64,000 bases of DNA from Bdellovibrio reynosensis (GTDB lineage Bacteria > Bdellovibrionota > Bdellovibrionia > Bdellovibrionales > Bdellovibrionaceae): the NCBI RefSeq assembly GCF_022814725.1, contig NZ_CP093442.1, positions 1,240,001-1,304,000 on the forward strand. Reading direction: 5' to 3'. Of the stretch, positions 9,199 to 18,600 are shown piece after piece. Positions within the stretch are counted from its first letter, which is position 1. Each line of letters begins with the position of its first letter. The notes under the pieces were generated by a model. It was not told the DNA's origin, did no database searches, and was given only the letters and a program-made list of their open reading frames with translations. A program made the translations under genes and the position numbers.

Positions 9199-10158
9199 TT
9201 AGTTCCCCGTGTTTAATCTTAGTTCCATCTGAATATTGCAACGTTCATAGGGAGTAGGTGGTCCCACCACTTTTTTAAAACCTAATTTTTCGTAAAGTCG
9301 AATGGCAGGCTTTAAGATCGTATTACTTTCTAAGAAAAGACGATCCGTTTTTAATTCTTCCGCTTTTTCAATGCACGCTTTACCAAGTAAGTATCCGATG
9401 TTTTTCCCTTGGGCTTTTGGTGAAACAGCCATTTTGGCTAATTCAAAACAATTCAGGTCATCGCGTTTAATCAACGCACAAACTCCAACCGGTTCCCCGT
9501 TTAGAGTGGCTACAAAGATCGCCCCGCCCTTGTCCAAAATGTAACCTTTGGGATTTCCTAAAGCGTCACGATCCGGCTGTTCCATTTTAAAATATTTAGA
9601 GATCCATTCTTCATTGAGTTTAAAAAAGGCCTCTTTGTATTTTGGCTTATAGGATTCAATTTTAACCGAGATGGATTCCCGCTGCTTTTTCTTTTCGATG
9701 ACTCGTTCTAATAAAGACTTCTGCGCTAAGAAATATTCCCATTCTTCGATAGCGGCCCACAGATTGTGAGTGGTTTGGGCAGAGATTTCTTCAATTGCAG
9801 CGCCTACATCCTGAAACTGATCAGAGATATTGTTGGCGATCTCTTTGCCTTTTTTTGATAAAGAAATTTTAGTTTTTCTGCGGTCCTTTGGATCGGTCTT
9901 TTCTAAGACAAGGCCGGCTTTAGACATTTCGGCCAGGATTTTGCTGACGGAGGCATGGGAATGACCAATATATTCTGCAATAGCCGTAACCGTACTTTCA
10001 CCATCTGAAGATAAAACATAAAATACGGGGAACCACTTGGGCTGAAGAGCGTTGTCGTACACCTTATAAATCTGTGCCGCGTCTTGAGTTATTTTATCCC
10101 CAAGAAAACGTATCCGTGTCCCCATCGCCATTTTGCCAACTTGATCAAAGAATTTCAT
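9199..10158 (-). CDS. MarR-family regulator fused to a GNAT acetyltransferase
   Basis: 319 residues. The first half (about 1-150) is a MarR-type winged helix: SDGESTVTAIAEYIGHSH and SVSKILAEMSKAGLV form the helix-turn-helix, and DPKDRRKTKISLSKKGKEI is the wing. The second half (about 165-315) is a GNAT domain with VSPKAQGKNIGYLLGKACIEKA (acetyl-CoA loop) and a C-terminal YEKLGFKKV. MarR-GNAT fusions occur in bacteria, and the acceptor here is unknown. An upstream in-frame codon at 10194 would place a perfect palindrome inside the coding region; ATG 10158 leaves it in the leader, as expected for autoregulation. Confidence 0.88.
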   Translation of the reverse strand: MKFFDQVGKMAMGTRIRFLGDKITQDAAQIYKVYDNALQPKWFPVFYVLSSDGESTVTAIAEYIGHSHASVSKILAEMSKAGLVLEKTDPKDRRKTKISLSKKGKEIANNISDQFQDVGAAIEEISAQTTHNLWAAIEEWEYFLAQKSLLERVIEKKKQRESISVKIESYKPKYKEAFFKLNEEWISKYFKMEQPDRDALGNPKGYILDKGGAIFVATLNGEPVGVCALIKRDDLNCFELAKMAVSPKAQGKNIGYLLGKACIEKAEELKTDRLFLESNTILKPAIRLYEKLGFKKVVGPPTPYERCNIQMELRLNTGN

Positions 10159-10176
10159 GTCGGCCTTTATGTAACT

Positions 10177-10188
10177 GGTTACGTAACC
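10177..10188. promoter_or_regulatory. Perfect palindrome upstream of the MarR-acetyltransferase gene
   Basis: GGTTACGTAACC is self-complementary over 12 bases and is preceded by another GTAAC. It lies 19-30 bases upstream of the chosen start. It shares GGTTACG with the inverted repeat at 9173-9191, so both may be sites for the same MarR protein. Confidence 0.55.
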
Positions 10189-10263
10189 TGTCAACCAAAT
10201 TTTTTCGCCCTTGCCATTTTTAATAAGCCTAATAAAATTATTTAAAATAATTAAAGGAAGCTT

Positions 10264-10441
10264 ATGGACGGAATCGGAAAAACATCACTGCTGGTCGCTG
10301 CCATGCGTGCGGTAGAATCAAAACAAGCCTGACGTCGAAAGCCGCTTGTTCACCGACCCGTTCGCTGAAAAATTGGCGGGCGCTGAAGGTTTTGCCCTTT
10401 TAAATAAAGCCATTGAAGCTTCAGGGGATCAGCCAGCCTAA
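10264..10441 (+). pseudogene. Remnant of a TIGR00027/LCMT-type SAM-dependent methyltransferase gene
   Basis: After a good ribosome site (AAAGGAAG) the frame reads MDGIGKTSLLVAAMRAVESK and stops at a TGA (10330). One frame over, it continues without interruption as DVESRLFTDPFAEKLAGAEG and on to a stop at 10439-10441. A single extra base near 10330 explains the break. The combined 58 residues match the N-terminus of leucine carboxyl methyltransferase-like enzymes (SKTALLVAAARAAES, then FVDPYAAALAG in typical members). The SAM-binding body, normally more than 200 residues, is missing. It is therefore both frameshifted and truncated. Confidence 0.75.
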
Positions 10442-10449
10442 GTTATAGA

Positions 10450-11124
10450 TTATTTGCCAATCGTTCCCGGGATACCGTCTAACATGATACCGATGGTGAA
10501 ATAGGAACCCGACAGATCTACTTCATCCATGTTTGCGCTTACTGAGCCTGCACGGGTGAATCCAGAAACTTTATTTATTTCCATTCCACCTTCAAACATA
10601 AGGTATAACTGTTTGTAACCAATACCAGCGGAAACTCCGTAAGCGGCGTAAGGAGTTGAAAACCAACCTTCCGCTTCTTTTCTTGTGTATTCACCATCTT
10701 GGGTTGCAGACTTGACTGTGACGGTGGTATTCGTGCCCCCGAATCCTGCGAAAGCATCTACACGGAAAATACCTTCACGAAGTATCGGCACACGTCCCAC
10801 CAAAAGAACACCGTCTTGATCAATTTTGGTACTGTATTCAGTAATAATGTTATCCGTATCTTCAGTGTTCGTTTGAGAGTGTTTAGTATATCGAACGCCA
10901 AAGTCTAAATACTTAAGAACAGGATAAGTCACCTCAACCCCGAACTGCATCGCAGACTCAAACTTTTTAATGCCTTGTGCTTCAACAGCTGTGTTGAGTT
11001 GTTCAGGATCAATCGTAGAATTTCCGAAAAAAAATCTAGCTTGCACCGGAATCTCTTTAGCCTCTGAAATATTGGTTTGAACGACAAAAGAAAGAAAAGC
11101 TAAAAGCCCTAAGCGATACTTCAT
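10450..11124 (-). CDS. Exported outer-membrane beta-barrel-like protein
   Basis: 224 residues with a signal peptide ending near SEAKE. The rest alternates amphipathic strands and short turns (MQFGVEVTYPVLKYLDFGVRY, LLVGRVPILREGIFRVDAFAGFGG, YAAYGVSAGIGYKQLYLMFEGGM), the pattern of an 8-10 stranded barrel. GGTGAGG precedes the ATG. Gene remnants lie on both sides, so it occupies a rearranged spot. No specific family recognised. Confidence 0.65.
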   Translation of the reverse strand: MKYRLGLLAFLSFVVQTNISEAKEIPVQARFFFGNSTIDPEQLNTAVEAQGIKKFESAMQFGVEVTYPVLKYLDFGVRYTKHSQTNTEDTDNIITEYSTKIDQDGVLLVGRVPILREGIFRVDAFAGFGGTNTTVTVKSATQDGEYTRKEAEGWFSTPYAAYGVSAGIGYKQLYLMFEGGMEINKVSGFTRAGSVSANMDEVDLSGSYFTIGIMLDGIPGTIGK

Positions 11125-11157
11125 TACTACCTCACCTTATCTGTTAAGTATGGCTTA

Positions 11158-11256
11158 TTAAAATTCTGCATCAAGTTTATATACAGAAACTGACACACTT
11201 GCCGGACCAAGGTTGATAAGACCTTTAGCTTTCACCTCTACATTCGCCTGTGAAGT
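11158..11256 (-). pseudogene. Short open frame in line with the NmrA-like gene stop, possible C-terminal remnant
   Basis: Directly after the NmrA-like gene's TAA the same frame stays open for 32 codons and ends TAA. The peptide (TSQANVEVKAKGLINLGPAS, then VSVSVYKLDAEF) looks like real protein, with alternating beta-type residues. It has no start codon of its own and does not resemble an NmrA C-terminus. It may be the tail of a lost exported protein gene, or chance. Confidence 0.25.
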
Positions 11257-12096
11257 TTATACCCAAGATGATCGATATTCTTTGGCGTAATTTTTCATCG
11301 TGCGCGGCTCACGACCTAAGATTCGCTTCACTCCGTCAGTAATTCCCGCATTGTAGCCTTCTTTTAAAAAACCTAAGATCATCAATAAAAAGTCAGAATA
11401 GTCTTCAGGCATTCCTGCGACGAAAAAAGCTTTTTTAAGTTCCGCAGGTTGAATTTCAGAATAAACAATCTTTTTGCCTGTAGCTTCTGAAATCAGCGCT
11501 GCAACTTCATCATGATTTAAGGCTTCAGGTCCGGTGATATCAAAAGCTTGATTATTAAATTCATCACTTATTAGTAACTTTGTAACCACATCAGAAATAT
11601 CTTTGGCGTCGATAAAACTAGTTTTGGCTGTGCCCACAGGTAAAAGTATTTTTCCGTGCTGCTTGATCCCCTCAACCCAGAAAGTATTGAAGTTTTGCAT
11701 AAACCAGTTAGGGCGAACGATGTTATAAGCCAAACCTGATTTTTCTAATTCAATTTCAGCTTTGCGAAACGGGGCCGTTTCAACAGCGTTAGCACCCATA
11801 GCAGTCATTAAAACAACTTTTCTAAGACCACGGCGTTTCGCTTCTTGAATCAGCGGCGACAACATTCTGTATTGATCGGCGTATCCCGGAGGAGAAAGTA
11901 AAAAGGCACGATCCACACCTTCAAAGGCTGAATTGATGCCTTCGCCAGTAGCTAAATTTAAATAAACGGAATTTTCACCGCTCGCTTTTTTGCTGGTTGC
12001 AGATTTAACGGTGTAACCTTGAGCTTTTAATGAACTTCCGACCTCAGAACCTACAGTGCCTGAAGCACCAATGACTAAAACAGTTTCTTTTTTCAT
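11257..12096 (-). CDS. NmrA-like atypical short-chain dehydrogenase family protein
   Basis: 279 residues. The N-terminal Rossmann motif VLVIGASGTVGSEV binds NAD(P). The downstream pattern (YNIVRPNWFMQNF, DAKDISDVVTKLL, FDITGPEALNHDEVAALISEATGK) is that of NmrA/QorB-type NAD(P)H sensors or reductases. The classical YxxxK active site is not apparent, so it may be a redox sensor or quinone reductase. ATG 12096 follows AAGGAG at good spacing; the upstream codon at 12117 is unlikely. Divergent from a LysR gene that probably regulates it. Confidence 0.82.
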   Translation of the reverse strand: MKKETVLVIGASGTVGSEVGSSLKAQGYTVKSATSKKASGENSVYLNLATGEGINSAFEGVDRAFLLSPPGYADQYRMLSPLIQEAKRRGLRKVVLMTAMGANAVETAPFRKAEIELEKSGLAYNIVRPNWFMQNFNTFWVEGIKQHGKILLPVGTAKTSFIDAKDISDVVTKLLISDEFNNQAFDITGPEALNHDEVAALISEATGKKIVYSEIQPAELKKAFFVAGMPEDYSDFLLMILGFLKEGYNAGITDGVKRILGREPRTMKNYAKEYRSSWV

Positions 12097-12165
12097 AAAT
12101 GACTCCTTAATGAACACCTCTAGTATCTCTCATCATCGCATTGTTGATAAGAGGCATAAATTGAA

Positions 12166-12189
12166 ATACACTGTTTCCGTATAGAAACA
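12166..12189. promoter_or_regulatory. Candidate LysR-type operator between the divergent nmrA-like and lysR genes
   Basis: The 108-base divergent gap holds ATAC-N9-GTAT (12166-12182), a typical LysR-type T-N11-A form. Overlapping it is TGTTTC-CGTATA-GAAACA (12172-12189), with perfect 6-base arms. It sits 16 bases before the lysR ATG and 70-93 bases before the nmrA-like ATG. Confidence 0.5.
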
Positions 12190-12204
12190 ATAGGGGGGTC
12201 CCTT

Positions 12205-13101
12205 ATGGATTTACAATTGACTCGGATCTTTGTTAAAGTCGTACAAAACTCTAGTTTTTCAAAAGCAGCGGAATTACTAAAGATCCCGAAATCCACGGTC
12301 AGTAAAGCTGTCACTGCCTTAGAAAATAACACTGGAACTAAATTGCTTTTACGAACAACCCGCAGCTTGACTCTGACCCCTGCGGGAAAAGCTTTTTATG
12401 ATTCATGTGTCGGCCCTATCCAGACCTTAGAAGATGCGCAGCGATCGTTGCATGGTCAAGACAGTATAGTTTCTGGCTTGATTCGTATTACGGCTCCAGA
12501 AGATTTAGGTTCTCAAGTCATCGCCCCCACCATTGCCCGTCTTGGGCAGACTCACCCGGCTTTGAATTTTGAACTAGTTTATACCGATGAAGTTTTAGAT
12601 TTAGTCAAAGAGGGATTTGATTTAGCCGTTCGAATTGGCAAGTTAACTGAAAGCAGCCTTAAAGCCAAAAAAATTGGCGAAATCGTTCTAGTACCGGTGG
12701 CTTCGCCAACGTATCTAAGAAAAAAAGAAAAAATCCGCGGGCCGAAAGATTTAGAAAATCATGATTGTTTAACTTTGAACGACCCCAATTTGATATCAAA
12801 GTGGAGCTTAAAAAATGAAAGTAAGACAGCGCTGTTAAAAATTAAGCCACGTATTTCAAGTAACCAAATGACCAGTCTTTTAAATATGGCCATTGCTGGG
12901 GGTGGCATAGCCTTGGTCCCGAAATTTATTTGCCGCCAAGCGATCGAAGATGGAGCGTTAGCTTATGCCTTGCCTGGCTGGAGCAGTCCCGGTTTACCGG
13001 TGCATCTAGTTTCACCCCTTTCAGTTAGTTCATCGGTAAAATTAAAAATGACAGCAGAACTTTTATTCACAGAAATTCGTGGGGCCTTAAATTCAAAATA
13101 A
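12205..13101 (+). CDS. LysR-family transcriptional regulator
   Basis: 298 residues. The N-terminal winged helix-turn-helix (FVKVVQNSSFSKAAELLKIP, KSTVSKAVTALENNTGTKLL, LLRTTRSLTLTPAG) is diagnostic. The rest is the periplasmic-binding-protein-like effector domain. It is the CrgA/YafC-like type with LITESSLKAKKIGEI-like segments. It is transcribed divergently from the NmrA-like gene with operator-like symmetry between, so it probably controls that gene and itself. The effector is unknown; a redox or electrophile signal would fit the neighbours (NmrA-like protein, peroxiredoxin). Confidence 0.92.
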   Translation: MDLQLTRIFVKVVQNSSFSKAAELLKIPKSTVSKAVTALENNTGTKLLLRTTRSLTLTPAGKAFYDSCVGPIQTLEDAQRSLHGQDSIVSGLIRITAPEDLGSQVIAPTIARLGQTHPALNFELVYTDEVLDLVKEGFDLAVRIGKLTESSLKAKKIGEIVLVPVASPTYLRKKEKIRGPKDLENHDCLTLNDPNLISKWSLKNESKTALLKIKPRISSNQMTSLLNMAIAGGGIALVPKFICRQAIEDGALAYALPGWSSPGLPVHLVSPLSVSSSVKLKMTAELLFTEIRGALNSK

Positions 13102-13238
13102 TTTTTCTTGAGTCCATATAACTACCAAGTAATACATCACTGTTACAGTGAGAGCATACAAAGTTTTTCCCATTGTTTTCAGTGATGACTCCACTCAAAG
13201 TAAGTTCACCTAATTTAACAACTTTAGAGGAGCTTATT

Positions 13239-13898
13239 ATGGCTTTAAGAATAAATTCCGAAGCACCTAACTTTATAGCTGAAACCACCCATGGCAAAAT
13301 CACTTTCCACGATTGGATTGGCGATGGATGGGCGATTTTATTTTCACATCCCAAAGACTTCACACCTGTTTGCACAACTGAACTAGGTTGCATGGCTAGA
13401 ATGAAGCCTGAGTTTGACAAGCGAAATACAAAAATCATCGGTCTTAGTGTCGACCCTATTGATAATCATGCAAAATGGGCTAAAGACATCGAAGAAACCC
13501 AAGGGGCGGCAGTCACGTTTCCTATGATTGGTGATGCAGATTTAAAAATTGCAAAAGCCTATGATATGCTGCCAGCTGAAGAACAGCCTTCGGCAAATCG
13601 AACTCCATCAGACAACCAAACCGTCAGAAATGTATTCATCATTGGACCTGATAAAAAAATTAAAGCGATGTTAGTCTATCCGATGAGCAGCGGCAGAAAT
13701 TTTAATGAAGTTTTAAGACTTTTAGATTCTTGCCAACTTACGACGAAATACACAGTAGCCACACCAGTCAACTGGCACCCCGGCGATCAAGTGATCATTC
13801 CGCCATCAATTTCTGATGAGCAAGCTAAACAAAAGTTTCCACAAGGATGGAAAACATTAAAACCGTATCTGCGTATCGTAGACCAACCTAAAAACTAA
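13239..13898 (+). CDS. 1-Cys peroxiredoxin (Prx6 type)
   Basis: 219 residues. It reduces hydrogen peroxide and organic peroxides through a peroxidatic Cys in HPKDFTPVCTTELG (about residue 47). The long C-terminal domain with PVNWHPGDQVIIPPSISDE is characteristic of Prx6/1-Cys enzymes. There is no resolving-Cys motif of 2-Cys AhpC. The upstream frame is open to 13173, but AGAGGAG before ATG 13239 fixes the start. It follows the LysR gene on the same strand and ends in a strong terminator. Confidence 0.93.
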   Translation: MALRINSEAPNFIAETTHGKITFHDWIGDGWAILFSHPKDFTPVCTTELGCMARMKPEFDKRNTKIIGLSVDPIDNHAKWAKDIEETQGAAVTFPMIGDADLKIAKAYDMLPAEEQPSANRTPSDNQTVRNVFIIGPDKKIKAMLVYPMSSGRNFNEVLRLLDSCQLTTKYTVATPVNWHPGDQVIIPPSISDEQAKQKFPQGWKTLKPYLRIVDQPKN

Positions 13899-13905
13899 AG
13901 ACTGA

Positions 13906-13937
13906 AAAAAAACCGAGTTGCAAGACTCGGTTTTTTT
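13906..13937. terminator. Bidirectional terminator between the peroxiredoxin and glycosyltransferase genes
   Basis: AAAAAAACCGAGT / ACTCGGTTTTTTT with a six-base loop. The A run and T run serve both strands. It lies 8 bases after the peroxiredoxin stop and 2 bases from the end of the convergent glycosyltransferase gene. Confidence 0.9.
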
Positions 13938-13938
13938 C

Positions 13939-14925
13939 CTAAAGGCTTCTTTTTAATTCAACGATCACTTTGTCCATCATCATTTCAAGTTTTCCATTCC
14001 ATACGTCTGGTTCTAAGCGATAGCTTTGGTAAACATCTTTTATACGAAGTGCATTGGTTAACGCGGAATAGGCGTTGGGAATGTTTCCAAAAAAATACAT
14101 TTCCTCTGCCAGATGGGCCCAGGTTTCTCTTTCCCTTGGGGAGTTCGCTACAGCCTTCAACAAAGCTTCAACGATAAGATCGGGCCCTGCGTTTAACTGG
14201 CGATAACACCACGCCTGTATGCGATAGGAAAAAGCTTTTTCGGGCGCATCAAGATTAGGAAGATTAAAATATTTTTCTAAGACAGCAAGACATTCTTCGT
14301 ACTTCCCTTGATCAAAAAGATTTCTGGCTAAGTATTGTTGATAGCGTGGTTCGTCCGGTTCTAAAAGCGACCATTGGCGAATAATATCTAAGTACCTGTC
14401 TGGGGATCTTTCTTTAACTTCAAGATGTTCGATCTTAAAACCTTGGGTGAAAACTTCTTGGTGCTGGCCCACGGGTCTTAAGATTTCATGAATTGCGTAC
14501 TTCCAGCGATAGCCGTCACGCTTATGAACCTTATGCCCCCAACTGACTTGCGAAGGACTTCCATTTTGGTGGAAACCTGTGATGAAGGGATAACGGATCA
14601 TGGTTGTTCCGGGAATCCATGCTTTAATGACTTCGTCGCGCCAACCAGGACTTAAAACTTCATCAAGATCTAATGAGATACAAATATCCACATCCGCGGG
14701 GACTAAATCAAGGCTGCGATTGCGAGCTTCATCAAAACGCCAAGGCGTTATCAATGCCCTGTGAACTTCAACCCCGTTAGCGGCCAAAACCTGCACGGTG
14801 CGATCAGTGCTGCCTGTATCTAAGACGACCCTCACATCGGCTTCCGCAGCAGATGCTGCCCAACGAGCGGCCACGGTTTCTTCGTTTTTTGCGATTCCAT
14901 AAACTGCGATCTTTAAAGCCTTCAT
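13939..14925 (-). CDS. Family 2 glycosyltransferase with C-terminal TPR-like repeats
   Basis: 328 residues. The N-terminus (IAVYGIAKNEE, then VRVVLDTGSTDRTVQVLAANG) is a GT2 nucleotide-sugar fold; CISLDLDEVLSPGW carries the DxD-type metal site. After about residue 190, helical repeats (YQQYLARNLFDQGKYEECL, WAHLAEEMYFFGNIPNAYSA) look like TPR motifs. This arrangement is common in SunS-like or cell-surface GT2 enzymes. Acceptor and sugar are unknown. ATG 14925 is preferred to the TTG at 14961, which has no ribosome site. Same strand as, and just downstream of, the VOC gene. Confidence 0.85.
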   Translation of the reverse strand: MKALKIAVYGIAKNEETVAARWAASAAEADVRVVLDTGSTDRTVQVLAANGVEVHRALITPWRFDEARNRSLDLVPADVDICISLDLDEVLSPGWRDEVIKAWIPGTTMIRYPFITGFHQNGSPSQVSWGHKVHKRDGYRWKYAIHEILRPVGQHQEVFTQGFKIEHLEVKERSPDRYLDIIRQWSLLEPDEPRYQQYLARNLFDQGKYEECLAVLEKYFNLPNLDAPEKAFSYRIQAWCYRQLNAGPDLIVEALLKAVANSPRERETWAHLAEEMYFFGNIPNAYSALTNALRIKDVYQSYRLEPDVWNGKLEMMMDKVIVELKRSL

Positions 14926-14963
14926 AATTATATTAAATTCTGAAGGCCCTGGTTTCGTCAAAT

Positions 14964-15446
14964 CTATCCTCGATATGCGCTTTCAAGCCCTGCGATGTCG
15001 AGCTTTTTCATTTTAAGCATCGCTTGCATGACACGCTCTACTTTTTCTGGGTCTTTATCTTCCATCATTTTGTTTAATTGTTCAGGAACTATTTGCCAGG
15101 AAATTCCAAATTTGTCTTTCAGCCAACCGCACTGCTCGGCTTTGGGATCTGCGCTCATTTTTTTAAAAAGCTCATCCACCTCAGCTTGGGACTGGCAGTT
15201 CACCATTAACGAAATCGCCGGGGTGAACTGAAAAATAGGACCACCATTTAGCGCCGTGAAATATTGCCCCTCAATTTCAAACTCTACGGTAAGAACCGAC
15301 CCCTGGGGCATCCCTGACACTTCTGCCGCAGAGCGACCATAATAACTGGTTCTTAGGATCTTCGAATTCTTAAAAACAGAGGTATAAAATTTGGCTGCTT
15401 CCTCGGCTTGGGTGTTGAACCAAAGGCAGGGAGATATTTTTTGCAT
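14964..15446 (-). CDS. VOC-family protein (PhnB-like)
   Basis: 160 residues. The start MQKISPCLWFNTQAEEAAKFYTSVF and the FQFTPAISLMVNCQSQAEVDELFKKM segment belong to the PhnB-like branch of the vicinal-oxygen-chelate superfamily. CGWLKDKFGISWQIVP is the usual C-terminal signature. Proteins of this branch are often annotated as 3-demethylubiquinone methyltransferase-like, but the activity is generally unproven. AAAAAGGAG precedes the ATG. Confidence 0.88.
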   Translation of the reverse strand: MQKISPCLWFNTQAEEAAKFYTSVFKNSKILRTSYYGRSAAEVSGMPQGSVLTVEFEIEGQYFTALNGGPIFQFTPAISLMVNCQSQAEVDELFKKMSADPKAEQCGWLKDKFGISWQIVPEQLNKMMEDKDPEKVERVMQAMLKMKKLDIAGLESAYRG

Positions 15447-15670
15447 AGTGGCTCCTTTTTATATGAGGTTTTAGTGATCTTACTTAGCCCCTCAAAGGCC
15501 CACAATAAGCCGTGGGGCCCCCATGGGAAATTACAATTGAAACGGGCCCATTTTACGGGAATAAAAATTGACACCAGCAGGCCCGGCATGGTTCTTGGAT
15601 CACCGGCCGAGGTGGCAAAAAAGGTTCCGGGGTGGAGCCTCTTTGACACTGAGTCCACCAGGGGGGATCA

Positions 15671-18600
15671 ATGCACAAAAAGCTATCAACACTAGCACTG
15701 TCAGCACTTTTAATTTCAGGCTGCACTAACAGCAAACCCAGCGAATTTTTAAATACCGAATTCTTCCAAGGACTGTTTTCAAACCGTCCCACCACAGAAG
15801 AACCATTTACTGCCATCTTAAAACTACAAACTGAATCTTTGCTTGAATATTCGACGCGCGAAGAAGATGGCAGCATCGTTATCAACAAAGACATCATCAA
15901 GCAAATCGACGAAGAACAATCTGCAACTATTGCTGAGCTTCAGGCGCTTTCACCTAAAATCAAGATCTTGGAACGCTACCGTTTAGTTCTAAACGGTCTT
16001 GCTATTTGGGCCCCGGCAGATGCGTACGAAAAAATTAAAGCGTTACCGAACGTTGTAATGACTGAAAAGTCAGGAACTTTTGCCCGCCCTAAAGCTTTGA
16101 CCCAAGCGTCTCAGTTAGCCGTTCTTAACGATAAAACTTCTGTAAATTATATCGGCGTGGAAGAAGCTTATAAGCAAAACATCCGCGGTGAAGGCATGAA
16201 GGTCGGCATCATCGACACCGGCATCGACTACACCCATAAAATGTTTAATGGTGAAGGCACTTCTGAAGCCTATGAATCCATTGACCCAAGTCAGCCTAAT
16301 GCCGCTTTCCCTAATACTAAAGTTGTCGGCGGGATTGACCTTGCCGGCACCAACTACCATTCCGGTTCTGAGAATCTTGAACATCGCATTCCTGTTCGTG
16401 ATGCCAATCCTCTTGATGAGGGTGGGCATGGAACCCACGTGGCTGGAACCGTGGCTGGTATCGGTGATGGCGTGAACACTTATAGCGGCGTGGCTCCGGA
16501 AGCTTTGCTATATGCTATTAAAGTTTTTGGCGCTAAGGGCAGCACCAGTGACGAAGTGGTGATCGCGGGTCTGGAATACGCGATGGATCCCAATGGCGAT
16601 TTGCAATTTGATGACAAACTAGATGTCGTCAATCTTTCTTTAGGCAGTAACTACGGCAGTGCTCATATCATGTACAATCACGCAATTCGCAACCTTACAA
16701 AAGGGGGCGTGATCGTTGTGGCTTCTGGCGGAAACTCTGGCGACCTTCCTTATGTTGTCGGTGCCCCCGGTGTTTCTGATGAGGCGATTTCCGTTGCATC
16801 AAGCGTAGACAATAGCGACCTTAATACAACCTTTGCTGCGGCAGAATTTACCTTTGCAAACGACAGCCTTAAAACTGAATTCGTAGAAGGTGCGGTCACT
16901 AAACCTTTAGCAGACGTTGCTATTGCCCAAGGTGAAATCATCTTCTTAGGATTTGCTGATACTGATTTTGAACAAGAAGTAAAAGATCAAGTGAAAGGCA
17001 AAATAGCCTTTATTGATCGTGGTAAAGTGGCGTTCACTGAAAAAATCAAACGTGCGGCAGAGGCTGGAGCCATTGCCGTCGTCGTTGGCAACAATGCCCC
17101 GGGTGATGCGTTTGTCATGGGCGGTGAAGGTAAATTTGAAATCCCTGGCGTCATGATCACTCAAGAAGCTGCAAAAAAAATTAAGGAACACCTGCAAAAA
17201 GGTTCTGTGACTGCCAACTTAAAGCCTGCTTTCAAAATTGAAAAGCCTTGGTTAGCAGACACGGTTTCAGACTTTTCTTCCCGTGGTCCCCGTTCTGAAG
17301 ACGGTATGATCAAACCTGAAATTGCTGCTCCGGGATCCAATATCATTTCTGCGGCAATGGGCGGTGGAGCTAAAGGTGAAGCTATGTCTGGAACCTCGAT
17401 GGCAGGTCCTCACATGGCCGGAGTTATGGCTTTGTTAAAACAAAAATTCAGCGCACTGACTCCCCTAGAGCTAAAATCAGTTGCTATGGGCCACACCAAG
17501 CTCATGGTGGATGAAAAGAAAAATCAGTATAGCGTGAGCCGCCAAGGTGCAGGTCGCGTTCAAGTGGGTGCTTCGTTAAAAGCGCAAGTGATCAGTCTTC
17601 CAGCAAGCCTTTCATTTGGCATCACTGATGTTGAAAAGAAAAAGAGTCTTAAAAAAGACATCATTCTAAAAAATATCACTGCAGCAGAAATCACTGTGAG
17701 ACCAGTATGGACTGGGTCAGCTTCTTTGAACTTGCTTGCCCCGGCTGTGACCCTGGCTGCGGGCGAAAGCAAAACCATCACGGTTGTTGCAAAGATTTCT
17801 GCAGCAGGAATTAAAAACGCCACTGATGAACTAGATGGATATTTGGTCTTTGAAAACGCGCAAGGCGAAAAAGCTTTGCAAGTGCCAGCTCTGGTGGTGA
17901 CTCGTTTAATTTCCCAAGTTCAGGCTAAGGAAGTTGTAGTTCAGTCAACGTCTGCCAACGATGCACCAGGCAGCATGGCAGAGATCACGATTGAAAACAA
18001 AAGCGCAAACCCAGGCACTGCTTATCTTTTCAATTTGTTAGCGCAAGATGGTCGCAAAAAAGATAACAGACCTGACGTTGTTCACAATCGTCATTGTGAT
18101 CTTCAATCTGCAGGCTATCGTATTGTTGAACGCGATGGTGGCAAATTTATTCAGTTTGCTCTTAAACTTTTTGAAGGCATGACGACTTGGAATAACTGCG
18201 AAGTGAACGTGCAGTTTGATACAAACAACGATGGCATCATGGATCAAGAATTAGCAGGTTTAACCCAAGGGTCCTTGCCAGGCTTAAGTGGCGAGGTTTT
18301 CTCTAGCCTTCTATTAGATGGCACAAAAGCCCGTGAACTTCGCAAGAAGTTTGAAACTGATTCTGTAACCAATCCAAAAACAGAAGAAAACTACACGGCT
18401 GCGGTGATTGACCTGCGCGAAATGAAAGTTTTTGATAATTCAACACTTGCGATTATCGAAGCGGAACTTGCGCTTGTTGGGGTTAATGATACTGGTGAAT
18501 TAAGTCTGAAAATTTCAACAACTCACCAAGTGGGTTATGCGGTTGAATATGATGACTACCTTCAAACAAACGATGTACAATGGACGAAAATTTCTGCAAA

